The notes beneath the pieces were generated by a model, which saw only the letters and a program-made list of their open reading frames with translations, ran no database searches and had not been told where the DNA came from. Source: Arthrobacter sp. SPG23 (GTDB taxonomy: Bacteria > Actinomycetota > Actinomycetes > Actinomycetales > Micrococcaceae). From it: a stretch of DNA of 64,000 nt. This document shows positions 27,501-35,167 of the stretch, in pieces; the first letter of the stretch is position 1; each line of letters starts with the position of its first letter. The stretch spans positions 368,819 through 432,818 of the forward strand of contig NZ_JYCN01000026.1 of the NCBI RefSeq assembly GCF_000876655.1. Direction: 5' to 3'. Position numbers and translations under genes: made by a program.

Positions 27501-27675
27501 CGCCTCGGATGAGGCCACCAACCAGACCGTGTCCGGCACGGCAGGCTCCGCCTATGCCCTGCACCCGGTGCAGGCAGGCGGCGTCGATTCCGTGGTCAAG
27601 GCCGCCGCCTATGACGCGCAGTCGGGGACCTTCACCGTCCCCGCCCGCACCGTGGCGGTATTCCAGGCCAAGTAA
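24598..27675 (+). CDS. Secreted pullulanase-type alpha-1,6-glucosidase (GH13)
   Basis: Extracellular debranching enzyme of 1025 residues. Sec signal peptide with cleavage after AFA at about residue 41. A starch-binding-like N-terminal domain, a CBM48-type domain near residues 300-400 (ELSLWAPTARSVTVH) and a GH13 barrel follow. Catalytic residues: nucleophile D619 in DGFRFDLMGHHSK, acid/base E656 in LYGEGWNFGEV, and the VEAHDNETL histidine/aspartate motif. ATG with AAGGAAG 7 bp upstream. It would cut alpha-1,6 links in pullulan or branched starch outside the cell. The cytoplasmic debranching-type enzyme nearby could act on the imported products. Confidence 0.92.
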   Translation: MIRHSRPPGSPPALNRKLLAALAAACVTPLTLGGLALPAFADHTATPGAVALVGSLQSEIGCPGDWQPGCTASRLLPVEGSATLFRATFDVPAGTYAMKVALNNSWDENYGAGGVAGGGDIVLNAPGGPVTFTYDHATHALSDDVPDAPGAEAGAHWLTADTFAWKAPVAEGTSYRLYSASDGGLAFADGQVTGGSALPLELEATGLDAGLAAKYPHLAGLASLRLTEAGARQARELLKGQLLVAAIGPDGKVTATTGVQVPGVLDSLYPGAAKQELGLTWKGKRPELSLWAPTARSVTVHTYASGSGGQAVASTPMKPARDGVWSVAGDKDWNGAYYLYEVEVFVPETGKVERNLVTDPYSVGLSANSERSLFVDLDDKSLAPAGWAKLQKPALSKPEDLSLYELHVRDFSITDDSVPAEHRGTYKAFTDTGSNGMKRIKELADAGMNAVHLLPVNDIGTIEERRSEQREPLCDLAALPADSEEQQACVAGTAARDGFNWGYDPLHYTTPEGSYSTNPDGPARITEFRGMVAALNTTGARVIQDVVYNHTSSAGQSGSNNLDRIVPGYYHRLNAVTGSLETSTCCANTATENTMMGKLMVDSLVTLAKTYKLDGFRFDLMGHHSKQNMLDVRAALDKLTLPKDGVDGENITLYGEGWNFGEVANNARFVQATQANMAGTGIGTFNDRLRDAVRGGGPFDPDPRVQGFASGLFTDPNDSPANGTPEQQKAALLLAQDLVKVGLTGNLKDYSFVDRTGATVKGLDVPYNGAPAGYTSDPQEAVTYVEAHDNETLFDALALKLPQDTVMADRTRMQTLALSTTAFGQGISFWHAGGESLRSKSLDRNSYDSGDWFNVLDHTDATNGFGRGLPPKPDNEDKYGYMRPLLADPAQKPASTDMAEARQRAEELLQIRKSTPLFHLGDAGLVQQKVSFPAGGPAQTPGVVVMRIDDSVGTDVDKNLRELVVVFNASDEATNQTVSGTAGSAYALHPVQAGGVDSVVKAAAYDAQSGTFTVPARTVAVFQAK

Positions 27676-27733
27676 GCAACGGGCAGGGCGACGCGAAACG
27701 GGTGAGGACCAGCAGCGGATTAGGCTGGTGGCC

Positions 27734-28414
27734 ATGGCAACTTCACCGGTGGACCCGAGCCCTGCCCCGCAGCCGGACGCCGCCGCGCTCCGGCATCCCG
27801 AGGTGGCGGCGGCCGTGGCGGACCTGCGCGGCCGCCTGGTGTCCGGGAACCGGACGCTGCTCGGCATCACGGGCGCGCCGGGGTCCGGTAAATCGACCTT
27901 TGCGGCCGCCCTGCACACGCTCTTCGGCCCGGAACTGGCCGTGGTGGTGCCGATGGACGGCTTCCACCTGGGCAACGCGATCATCGACGGCACGCCGCTG
28001 CGGCAGCGCAAGGGGGCAATCGACACGTTCGACGCCGGCGGTTACCTTTCGCTGCTGCAGCGGCTCGCGCGGCGGGATGAGCCGGTGGTCTACGCACCGG
28101 ATTTCCGCCGGGAAATCGACGAGCCGGTGGCGGCCTCCATCGCTGTTCAGGCCGATGTGCCGCTGGTGATCACCGAAGGGAACTACCTGCTGGCGGACCA
28201 CCCGGTGTGGCGGCAGGTCCGCGCCCAGCTGGACGAGGTCTGGTTCATGGATACTCCCCCGGGCCTTCGCCTCGAACGGCTGGTGGACCGGCATGTGCAC
28301 TTCGGCATGGACCGGCCGGCCGCGGAGCAATGGGCCGCCGGCTCCGACGAAGCCAACGCGCGGCTGATCGAAGCCACCCGCCCGGCCGCAGACCGGATCA
28401 TCCCCTGGTCCTAG
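27734..28414 (+). CDS. Nucleoside/nucleotide kinase family protein (PRK/uridine-kinase-like)
   Basis: 226-residue P-loop kinase with Walker A GAPGSGKST near residue 52, VVVPMDGFHLGN (Asp before the phosphate acceptor), VYAPDFRREIDEP and VITEGNYLL. This is the arrangement of the uridine kinase/pantothenate kinase-like family annotated as nucleoside or fructose kinases. Substrate unknown. It follows the pullulanase-type gene by 58 bp. Confidence 0.82.
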   Translation: MATSPVDPSPAPQPDAAALRHPEVAAAVADLRGRLVSGNRTLLGITGAPGSGKSTFAAALHTLFGPELAVVVPMDGFHLGNAIIDGTPLRQRKGAIDTFDAGGYLSLLQRLARRDEPVVYAPDFRREIDEPVAASIAVQADVPLVITEGNYLLADHPVWRQVRAQLDEVWFMDTPPGLRLERLVDRHVHFGMDRPAAEQWAAGSDEANARLIEATRPAADRIIPWS

Positions 28415-28506
28415 GAAATGGGCCCAGGAATACCGGCCTTCCCGCCGGAGTTCATGGCTAGGACGGCACTTCCCGGAATACACAAAGCAGCGAAATGGAG
28501 ACTCCC

Positions 28507-29526
28507 ATGGCAACGGCATCCGCAGCATCAGTCCACCTCGGCGACGGCCTGAACGTCAGCCCCCTGGGGTTCGGCGGCATGGCCCTCACCCCGGTCTATG
28601 GCGAAGTGGACCAGGGCGAGGCCCTGCGGACCCTGCACCATGCGGTGGATGCGGGCGTCAGCTTCATCGACACGGCGGACATCTACGGCGGCGGCAGCAA
28701 CGAGGAACTGATTTCCCAGCTGCTCAAGGAGCGCCGGGACGACGTACAACTGGCCACCAAGTTCGGACTGGTGGGCACGCCCACCAAGGGCTACACCGAC
28801 ATCCGGGGCGACGGCCCCTACATCCGGCAGGCGGTGGAAGCCAGCCTCCGCCGGCTGGGCACCGACACCATTGACCTGTACTACATGCACCGCCGCGACC
28901 TCCGCGTTCCGATTGTGGAAACCGTGGAGGCCATGGCGGCGCTGGTGCAGCAAGGCAAGGTGCGGCACCTCGGCCTGTCGGAAGTGACGGCCGAGGAGCT
29001 GCGGGAAGCCAGCAGCGTCCACCCGATCGCTGCGGTCCAGAGTGAATGGTCCATCTGGAGCCGCGATGTGGAACGCAACGTTGTTCCTGCGGCGGCCGCG
29101 CTCGGGGTGGGGTTTGTGCCTTATTCGCCGCTGGGCCGGGGATTCCTCACCGGCACAGTGGACGCTTCGAAGCTCGGGAGTGGCGACTTCCGCCGCAACA
29201 TCCCCCGCTTCGCCGCGGATGCGGCGGATGCCAACCAGGGAGTGGTGGCCGCGATTCAGGCGGTCGCAGCCGAGCTCACCGTCGCCGGCGAGCCGGCGAC
29301 TCCTGCCCAGGTAGCTCTGGCCTGGCTGTTTGCCCAGGGCAAAAAGCTTGGCCTGCCCGTGGTTCCCATCCCGGGCACGCGCAAGGCGGAACGGATCGAC
29401 GAGAACCTGGGTGCCCTATCGCTCAACTTCACCAGTGCGCAACTGGAGAAGCTCGACGCCGCCGCGGACGCCGTCGTCGGCTCCCGCTCTGCTGACCCCA
29501 CGTGGGTGTCCCAGGGCCGCGAATAG
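28507..29526 (+). CDS. Aldo/keto reductase
   Basis: 339-residue NADPH-dependent TIM-barrel oxidoreductase. The catalytic tetrad is visible: Asp and Tyr in FIDTADIYGGGSNEEL, Lys in LATKFGLVG, His in YYMHRRD. The C-terminal cofactor-binding VVPIPGTRKAERIDEN is typical of the AKR13-like branch. Start at the ATG with GGAG 6 bp upstream; another ATG four codons before overlaps that site. Confidence 0.9.
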   Translation: MATASAASVHLGDGLNVSPLGFGGMALTPVYGEVDQGEALRTLHHAVDAGVSFIDTADIYGGGSNEELISQLLKERRDDVQLATKFGLVGTPTKGYTDIRGDGPYIRQAVEASLRRLGTDTIDLYYMHRRDLRVPIVETVEAMAALVQQGKVRHLGLSEVTAEELREASSVHPIAAVQSEWSIWSRDVERNVVPAAAALGVGFVPYSPLGRGFLTGTVDASKLGSGDFRRNIPRFAADAADANQGVVAAIQAVAAELTVAGEPATPAQVALAWLFAQGKKLGLPVVPIPGTRKAERIDENLGALSLNFTSAQLEKLDAAADAVVGSRSADPTWVSQGRE

Positions 29527-29547
29527 CGTTTCCGTAGACTGAAGCCC

Positions 29548-30198
29548 ATGGATTCCCTCATTCACGACCTACGTGACATCACCATCCGCCGGATTTCGGT
29601 CAGCGAGATGGACAACAACGTTTATCTGCTCACGGCCAAGGCTTCCGGCGCGCAGCTCCTGATCGATGCGGCCGATGATCTGGCCGCCATCCAGGGGCTG
29701 CTTGCCGATGCCGCCACGGATACCTCCGCGGCGCCGAAGCTGGCACTGATTGCCACCACCCACCAGCACTGGGACCATGTCCGTGCGCTGCCGGGCCTGG
29801 TGGCGGCCACCGGAGTGAAGACGGCGGCCGGGACGGATGACGCCCCGGAACTGCCGGTGCCGGTGGATGTGCTGCTGGACCACGGGGACGTGGGCAACTT
29901 CGACGGTTTCGACGTAACGGCGGTGCACCTTCGGGGGCACACGCCGGGGTCGGTGGCGCTGGTGTACCAGGACCCCGAAGGGCCTGCGCACATCTTCTCC
30001 GGCGACTCGCTGTTCCCGGGAGGCGTGGGCAACACCCAGAACGATCCCGAACGCTTCAACCAGCTCATCACAGATGTGAGCGAGCGGCTGTTCGACGTGT
30101 ATCCGGATGACACCGTGGTGCACCCGGGCCACGGGAAGCCCACCACCCTCGGCGCGGAGCGCCCGCACCTGGAAGAGTGGCGCGCCCGCGGCTGGTAG
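29548..30198 (+). CDS. MBL-fold metallo-hydrolase (glyoxalase II-like)
   Basis: 216 residues with the metal motif H72-x-H74-x-D76-H77 (THQHWDH), a third-strand RGHTPGS, IFSGDSLFPGG and the C-terminal VHPGHGKPT. This layout is close to hydroxyacylglutathione hydrolase-like enzymes, though actinobacteria use other thiols. It starts 21 bp after the aldo/keto reductase, probably in one transcript, which suggests shared aldehyde detoxification. Confidence 0.87.
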   Translation: MDSLIHDLRDITIRRISVSEMDNNVYLLTAKASGAQLLIDAADDLAAIQGLLADAATDTSAAPKLALIATTHQHWDHVRALPGLVAATGVKTAAGTDDAPELPVPVDVLLDHGDVGNFDGFDVTAVHLRGHTPGSVALVYQDPEGPAHIFSGDSLFPGGVGNTQNDPERFNQLITDVSERLFDVYPDDTVVHPGHGKPTTLGAERPHLEEWRARGW

Positions 30199-30211
30199 GA
30201 CCAAAAAACCT

Positions 30212-30330
30212 CATCGAGTGCTCCAGAACCGCCGTTATGAACCTTCTAAACGGCGGTTGCGGGGGCCCACGCCGGCAGGGTTCCCTGGCCGAGCTTGCGA
30301 GGCTAGGGTGCCGGTGGGGAGCACTCGATG
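30212..30330 (-). terminator. Multibranched terminator-like element downstream of the helicase gene
   Basis: A 13-bp perfect stem, CATCGAGTGCTCC/GGAGCACTCGATG, joins the two ends of a 119-nt block. Inside are a 10-bp hairpin (AACCGCCGTT at 30227 with AACGGCGGTT at 30249) and a long imperfect arm (CCCAC..CCGGCA with TGCCGGTGGG, capped by CCCTGGCC/GGCTAGGG). On the minus strand the outer stem is followed by AGGTTTTTT, so it reads as an intrinsic terminator for the helicase mRNA with a three-way-junction domain in place of a loop. It fills the gap between two convergent genes. Confidence 0.7.
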
Positions 30331-30347
30331 GTGGTTAAGCGGGCTTT

Positions 30348-32243
30348 TTAGCGGCTGCGGCGTTCGTTCGACGCCGGAGCCGACGCGCGGCGGGGTCCGC
30401 CGCTGCGTGCCGGACGGCCTTCGCCGGAGCGGCCGTTGCCGCCGCCGGAGTAGGATCCGCCCGAGGTTCCGCCCGTGTTGGAGGACCAGACTGCAGCGTT
30501 GCCGCCGGACTTGCTGCCGGCAGCGGCGCGCTGGCCCGTTGCCGGACGTCCGCTCCGCTGGCCGCCGGTTGCGCCGCCGGTGCGGGGCGCACCACCGCTG
30601 CGGGGTGCCCCGCTGCGCGGTGCACTGGTGCGGGTTGCGCCGCCGCGGGCATCGCCACGGCTGTCCGACGTACGTGCGTCAGATCCGCGGCCGGCCGATG
30701 CACGGCCACCTGCCGCGGGAACATCGTTGTGGTGCGAGTAGGCTGTGGCGCGGCCGCGGCCCCGGGCGTTGCGGCGCTCGGCGCGCTCGGCATCGGCGCG
30801 GTCCTGGTTCTTCTCCGCCACGCGCTCAGCGGCGTTGCGGGCAGCGGCCTGGCCTTCATAGGCCACGGCACGGCGCTCGGAACGCGGAAGATCCGTGCGG
30901 GGAGCCTCGGCCGAAACCCGTCCGCGTCCGCCACGTCCGCCGCGGCCACCCGAAGTGGGTGCAGCCTGGCGGCGGGCGCGCTTGCGCTCGGCGTTGGCAC
31001 CGGTGGACGTGCCGCCGCCGTGCTGCGCGGCCTTGGCGGCGAGCAGTGCGGCGCGGGTGCGCGGGTCGATCTTGTCGGCCATTTCGCCCACCAGTTCGGC
31101 GACCAGCGGTGAGTTGGCGGTAACGCGCTCGAAGTTGACCTCTACGCCGGCAGCCTTCATGAGCTTCTTGACGTCGGACTGCTGCTCCGGAAGGGTCAGC
31201 GTGACCACGGTGCCGTCGGAACCTGCGCGGGCCGTACGGCCTGAGCGGTGCAGGTACGCCTTGTGCTCCGTGGGCGGGTCGACGTGGATCACCAGTTCGA
31301 CGTCGTCGACGTGGACACCGCGGGCGGCGACGTCGGTGGCCACCAGGACGCGGACGTCGCCGGAGGAGAACTCGGCGAGGTTGCGGTCACGGGCGTTCTG
31401 CGAGAGGTTGCCGTGCAGGTCGACGGCGGGGATGCCGGCGTCGGTCAGGGTCTTGGCAAGCTTGCGGGCGTGGTGCTTGGTGCGCATGAAGAGCACGCGG
31501 CGGCCGGCACCCGAGGCGAGCTCAACGATCAGCTGCTTCTTGACGGTCTGGTCGTTGACGACGAGCACGTGGTGTTCCATGGTGGTCACCGCGGCCTGCG
31601 GATCGTCCACGGAGTGGGTCAGCGGGTTGGACAGGTAGCGCTGGACGATCTTGTCCACGCCGTTGTCCAGGGTTGCGGAGAAGAGCAGGCGCTGGCCCTG
31701 GCTGGGGGTCATGTCCATAAGCTTCTTGACCACCGGCAGGAAGCCGAGGTCGGCCATGTGGTCGGCCTCATCGAGCACGGTGACCTCGACGGCTTCGAGG
31801 GTCAGGATGCGCTGGCGGATCAGGTCCTCCAGGCGGCCCGGGCAGGCGATGACGATGTCGACGCCGGCGCGCAGCGCCTTCTCCTGGCGGGCCTGGGAGA
31901 TGCCGCCGTAGATCACGGTGGTGTTCAAGCCCATGGCCTTGGCCATCGGCTCGATGGTGGCGTTGATCTGGGTGGCCAGCTCGCGGGTCGGCGCAAGGAC
32001 CAGGCCCATGGGGCGGCCGGGCTTGCGGAAGTGCTTGGCTTCCCGCTCAGCGAGTCGTGCTACAAGCGGGATGGCGAAGGCGATGGTCTTGCCGGAGCCT
32101 GTGCGGCCGCGGCCCAGGACGTCGCGTCCGGCCAGGGTGTCCGGGAGGGTCTTGACCTGGATGGGGAACGGCTCGGTGATTCCCTGGGCGGTGAGGGTGT
32201 CGGCAAGTTCTTTGGGCGTGCCGAGGGCAGCAAAAGTAGTCAT
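30348..32243 (-). CDS. DEAD-box ATP-dependent RNA helicase
   Basis: About 631 residues. Q motif (FAALGTP...GITEPFPIQ), motif I GRGRTGSGKT, Ia PTRELA, Ib CPGR (usually TPGR), II DEADHM, III SAT, V TDVAARGVHVDDVE, VI HRSGRTARAG. The last about 200 residues are a low-complexity Arg/Gly/Ser/Ala tail with RGGRGGRG repeats, probably a basic RNA-binding extension, as in RhlE-like and cold-shock helicases. Start is the ATG of MTTFAAL; a TTG three codons upstream is possible, and neither has a strong ribosome site. Structured elements flank the gene on both sides. Confidence 0.92.
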   Translation of the reverse strand: MTTFAALGTPKELADTLTAQGITEPFPIQVKTLPDTLAGRDVLGRGRTGSGKTIAFAIPLVARLAEREAKHFRKPGRPMGLVLAPTRELATQINATIEPMAKAMGLNTTVIYGGISQARQEKALRAGVDIVIACPGRLEDLIRQRILTLEAVEVTVLDEADHMADLGFLPVVKKLMDMTPSQGQRLLFSATLDNGVDKIVQRYLSNPLTHSVDDPQAAVTTMEHHVLVVNDQTVKKQLIVELASGAGRRVLFMRTKHHARKLAKTLTDAGIPAVDLHGNLSQNARDRNLAEFSSGDVRVLVATDVAARGVHVDDVELVIHVDPPTEHKAYLHRSGRTARAGSDGTVVTLTLPEQQSDVKKLMKAAGVEVNFERVTANSPLVAELVGEMADKIDPRTRAALLAAKAAQHGGGTSTGANAERKRARRQAAPTSGGRGGRGGRGRVSAEAPRTDLPRSERRAVAYEGQAAARNAAERVAEKNQDRADAERAERRNARGRGRATAYSHHNDVPAAGGRASAGRGSDARTSDSRGDARGGATRTSAPRSGAPRSGGAPRTGGATGGQRSGRPATGQRAAAGSKSGGNAAVWSSNTGGTSGGSYSGGGNGRSGEGRPARSGGPRRASAPASNERRSR

Positions 32244-32325
32244 GTGTTTCAAAGGTCTTTCAGGCGGTATCCGTGCGGATATCGGCCCCCGGTGCCGGTT
32301 GGCCCAGGGGTTCGCCGAAGAAAAG

Positions 32326-32394
32326 TCAGGTGATCAACCGGGCTACTGCGAACCTTGCGGTAGCGGCGGCCGGGACCAAATAGAACGCGTTCAT
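32326..32394 (-). CDS. Possible 22-codon leader peptide upstream of the helicase
   Basis: A short frame reading MNAFYLVPAAATARFAVARLIT lies between the structured terminator-like element and the helicase start. A GAGAGG occurs about 14 bp before its ATG, within the loop of an ATGTG/CACAT hairpin. No codon bias suggests attenuation by a specific amino acid. It may be chance. Confidence 0.22.
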   Translation of the reverse strand: MNAFYLVPAAATARFAVARLIT

Positions 32395-32403
32395 CGACGC
32401 AGG

Positions 32404-32418
32404 ATGTGCCTCTCACAT
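32404..32418 (-). promoter_or_regulatory. Small hairpin after the leader terminator
   Basis: ATGTG and CACAT pair around a 5-nt loop directly after the T-run of the leader element. On the transcript the loop exposes AGAGG, a possible ribosome site for the short leader frame. Confidence 0.3.
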
Positions 32419-32419
32419 G

Positions 32420-32501
32420 AAAAAAACCCACTCCCTGCCGGACGAATCCTTCGGGGGATCCGGTTGATGAACCGGAACTGGTCAATCAAGACCGAAGTGG
32501 G
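32420..32501 (-). terminator. Terminator-like structured leader of the helicase mRNA
   Basis: On the minus strand an outer stem CCCACT (32501-32496) / AGTGGG (32432-32427) encloses three hairpins: GGTC/GACC at 32493-32480, CCGGTT/AACCGG at 32475-32460 and ATCC/GGAT at 32459-3246, the last ending at 32446. Seven T residues follow (32426-32420). This is a four-way junction ending like an intrinsic terminator, about 180 nt before the helicase start. It could be an attenuator in the helicase leader or an independent small RNA. Confidence 0.6.
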
Positions 32502-32624
32502 CATCACTGCACATCAAGTTCCACCAGTCTAGCATCCGCACGCCGCGGTCCCCGCTTCCGGGCGGCCCGGTGCTCGGGCCTTTGGACTCTTACCGCCCGG
32601 CACGCACCACCACAGACTGGGCGT

Positions 32625-33566
32625 ATGCCCACGGAGACCATGGTCAGGCTGACCGATCTTAGGAAGCGCTTCGGCAAGAACATCGGGCTCGACGGCATCA
32701 GTCTCACCATTGAGCCAGGCGAGGTCTTCGGTTACCTGGGGCCCAACGGGGCCGGCAAAACCACCACCATCAGGATTCTGCTGGGCATGCTGCGGCCCAC
32801 CTCAGGAACGTCCGAAGTGCTCGGGCTGGACTCCTGGCGGCAGCCCGTGGAGGTGCACAGGCTGGTGGGCTACGTCCCGGGCGAGCCGGCACTCTATGAC
32901 CGGCTCACCGGGCACCAGCACGTCGCCTACTGCGCGCACCTGCGCCGCCGCGACGACCGTAAACGGTCGCTCGAACTTGCGGACCGGCTGGGACTGGACC
33001 TGGAGCGCCCGGCCCGGACGCTCTCGCGGGGGAATCGGCAAAAGCTCGCCGTCATCCTGGCCGTAATGTCCCGGCCGCGGCTGCTGGTGCTGGATGAACC
33101 GACGAGCGGCATCGATCCCCTGGTTCAGCAGGTGTTCCACGCCATCCTGCGCGAGCACACCGCCGAAGGCGGCTCCGCCCTGTTTTCCTCCCATGTCCTG
33201 GGCGAAGTGGAACGCGTCGCCGACCGGATCGGCGTGGTCCGCAAGGGCAGGCTCGTCGCCGTCGAGCGCCTGCAGGACCTCGCGGCACGGTCGCTGCACC
33301 AGGTGCGGGCCCGGTTCGCTGAGGACGTGCCCGCGGAGGATTTTGCCGGCGTCCCCGGACTGCGGGACCTGGTGGTTGATGGACGAAACCTCAGCTGCAG
33401 CGCCCCGCAATCCGCCCTCGACTCCCTGCTGAAGCGGGTCAGCGCCCGCCGGGTGGAAGACTTCGAATGCGCCGAGGCCCCGCTGGAAGACACCTTCCTC
33501 AGCTACTACGGCATGGACCGGAACGGCAGCACCGAAAACACCGCAGCGGGCCGGCATGCTGACTAG
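32625..33566 (+). CDS. ABC exporter ATP-binding protein
   Basis: 313-residue ATPase: Walker A GPNGAGKTTT near residue 45, signature LSRGNRQKLAVILA, Walker B LLVLDEPTSGIDP, H-loop SSHVLGEVE. A C-terminal extension of about 80 residues is typical of drug- or antibiotic-type exporters. The ATG has no clear ribosome site; an internal ATG at codon 6 is preceded by GGAG but too closely. The end overlaps the permease gene by 11 bp. Substrate unknown. Confidence 0.88.
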   Translation: MPTETMVRLTDLRKRFGKNIGLDGISLTIEPGEVFGYLGPNGAGKTTTIRILLGMLRPTSGTSEVLGLDSWRQPVEVHRLVGYVPGEPALYDRLTGHQHVAYCAHLRRRDDRKRSLELADRLGLDLERPARTLSRGNRQKLAVILAVMSRPRLLVLDEPTSGIDPLVQQVFHAILREHTAEGGSALFSSHVLGEVERVADRIGVVRKGRLVAVERLQDLAARSLHQVRARFAEDVPAEDFAGVPGLRDLVVDGRNLSCSAPQSALDSLLKRVSARRVEDFECAEAPLEDTFLSYYGMDRNGSTENTAAGRHAD

Positions 33567-34356
33567 CGTCCTCGCCAAGACCCTGCGCGACCAGGGTAAG
33601 AGCATACTGGCCTGGTCGGCTGCGCTGGTGCTGATCGTGGCCATGTACGCCGCCGTGTGGCCATCAGTACGCGACCAGCCGTCCATGGGTGACTTCATCG
33701 ACCAGATGCCTGAGGCTTTCCGGTCCATGTTCGCCACGTCAGGAGCGGACATGTCCACCCCTACCGGTTACATCCAAATCGAACTGCTGTCCTTCATGGG
33801 ACCCATCGCGGTATTGATGTATGCCATCGGCGCGGGCGCCGGCGCGATTGGCGGCGAAGAGGACCGGCACACCATGGACCTGCTGCTCTCCAATCCGGTG
33901 AGCCGCGGCCGGGTGGTGGCCGACAAGTTTTTGGCCATGGCCCTGGTGACTTTCCTGCTTGCGGCCGTAATGGGACTATCACTGGTCCTCGAGGGCCGGC
34001 TCGTTGACCTCGACCTGCCACCGGGCGAAGTGGCCGCAACCATGCTCCACCTTGCCCTTCTCGGCGTCGTCTTCGGGTCGCTGGCACTGGCGCTTTCAGC
34101 GGCAACCGGCCGGACCGGGCTGAGCCGGGGGCTGCCCGCGGGGCTGGCAGTAGTCGCGTACATCGTCAACGCGCTGGCGCCCCTGGTGGAGTCCTTTGAC
34201 AGGATCCAGAAAGCTTCGCCGTTCTACCAGTACATTGCGCACGATCCGTTGCGGTCCGGCGTCGCCTGGGACAGCGTCATGGTCTCCGCCGGCACCATCG
34301 CTGTATTGGTACTGCTCGCCATCCTGGCATTCCGGCGCCGGGACGTCGCGGCCTGA
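33556..34356 (+). CDS. ABC-2-type exporter permease
   Basis: 266-residue membrane protein with about six hydrophobic segments. It contains the GGEEDRHTMDLLLSNPVSRGRVVADKF block characteristic of ABC-2 permeases. It overlaps the ATPase gene, so the pair forms a two-gene exporter. Substrate unknown. Confidence 0.87.
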   Translation: MLTSVLAKTLRDQGKSILAWSAALVLIVAMYAAVWPSVRDQPSMGDFIDQMPEAFRSMFATSGADMSTPTGYIQIELLSFMGPIAVLMYAIGAGAGAIGGEEDRHTMDLLLSNPVSRGRVVADKFLAMALVTFLLAAVMGLSLVLEGRLVDLDLPPGEVAATMLHLALLGVVFGSLALALSAATGRTGLSRGLPAGLAVVAYIVNALAPLVESFDRIQKASPFYQYIAHDPLRSGVAWDSVMVSAGTIAVLVLLAILAFRRRDVAA

Positions 34357-34370
34357 CAGCCCGCCTCAAC

Positions 34371-34386
34371 TGTGATGCAGCTCACG
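34371..34386. promoter_or_regulatory. Crp/GlxR-type cAMP receptor site
   Basis: TGTGATGCAGCTCACG matches TGTGA-N6-TCACA at nine of ten fixed positions. It lies about 90 bp before the first Asp23 gene, where a Crp/GlxR protein could regulate the envelope-stress operon. Confidence 0.6.
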
Positions 34387-34402
34387 CCAAGTCCAGCGTG
34401 AG
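34381..34402. repeat. Inverted repeat CTCACGC / GCGTGAG
   Basis: 7-bp perfect arms with an 8-nt loop, partly overlapping the Crp-like site. It could be the ABC-operon terminator (no T-run) or a second operator for the Asp23 operon. Confidence 0.4.
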
Positions 34403-34478
34403 GATTGCCGCGCGGGTTGCGTCTTACTGGTGTCGGCACCACCGCGGTGCCTGCATCAGATGACCAGGAGTGATTGTT

Positions 34479-34979
34479 GTGACCACCCAGACCCAGCCCA
34501 AGAACCCCGCCGAGCTGACCAAGCCCCAGGCCCTCGCCGCACCGGCAGCTCCCGCCACGCAGCTCAAGAACGCCGGCAAGGACGGCCGCGGCGCCACCAC
34601 GGTTGCCGACGGCGTAGTGGCCAAGATCGCGGGCATCGCCATCCAGGAGATCGACGGCGTCTATGCCCTCGGCGGCGGCGCGGCCCGTGCCATCGGATCC
34701 CTGCGCGAGCGAGTGGGCCAGAAGGACCTCACCCAGGGCGTCAACGTGGAAGTGGGCCAGACGCAGGTTGCCGTGGACGTCACCCTGGTGGTGGAGTACC
34801 CGCACGCTTTGCAGAAGGTGGCAGATGATGCCCGCGACGCCGTCTACACCGCCATCGAGGACCTCGTGGGCATGGAGGTCACGGAGGTCAACGTCACCAT
34901 CACGGACATCCACGTCCCGTCCGACGACGACGACGACCAGGCTGGCCCCGCCGACCGCCGCGAATCGCGGGTAGCTTGA
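34479..34979 (+). CDS. Asp23/Gls24-family envelope stress protein
   Basis: 166 residues. After a Pro/Ala-rich leader of about 45 residues comes a full Asp23 domain: GRGATTVADGVVAKIAGIAIQEIDGVYAL, then VNVEVGQTQVAVDVTLVVEYPHALQKVADDARDAVYTAIEDLVGMEVTEVNVTI. An acidic tail follows. Members associate with the membrane through small anchor proteins and respond to cell-envelope or alkaline stress. GTG start set by AGGAG 8 bp upstream; a second GTG overlaps that site. First gene of a nine-gene run. Confidence 0.9.
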   Translation: MTTQTQPKNPAELTKPQALAAPAAPATQLKNAGKDGRGATTVADGVVAKIAGIAIQEIDGVYALGGGAARAIGSLRERVGQKDLTQGVNVEVGQTQVAVDVTLVVEYPHALQKVADDARDAVYTAIEDLVGMEVTEVNVTITDIHVPSDDDDDQAGPADRRESRVA

Positions 34980-35167
34980 GCCGGGCAGTCGCCGGAGCCT
35001 CCATCGGAGCCGTCCTCGCGGTGGTGGCCCTGGCCTTCGGCTTCTGGGGCTTCCTTCTCACAGCCCTCCTCATGAGTGCGGGCGCGGCCGCGGGGCGTGC
35101 CGCGGAAGGCAGGCTGGACCTGCACGGAGTCGTGGACGCCCTGCGCGGCAAGCGCTCATCGTTGTGA
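34976..35167 (+). CDS. Small membrane protein, DUF2273-like
   Basis: 63 residues from a TTG start overlapping the preceding stop by 4 bp. One long hydrophobic stretch (VAGASIGAVLAVVALAFGFWGFLLTALLMSAG, probably two helices) precedes a short basic tail. Position and size match the DUF2273-type proteins that accompany Asp23 and may anchor it to the membrane. Confidence 0.75.
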   Translation: MSRAVAGASIGAVLAVVALAFGFWGFLLTALLMSAGAAAGRAAEGRLDLHGVVDALRGKRSSL

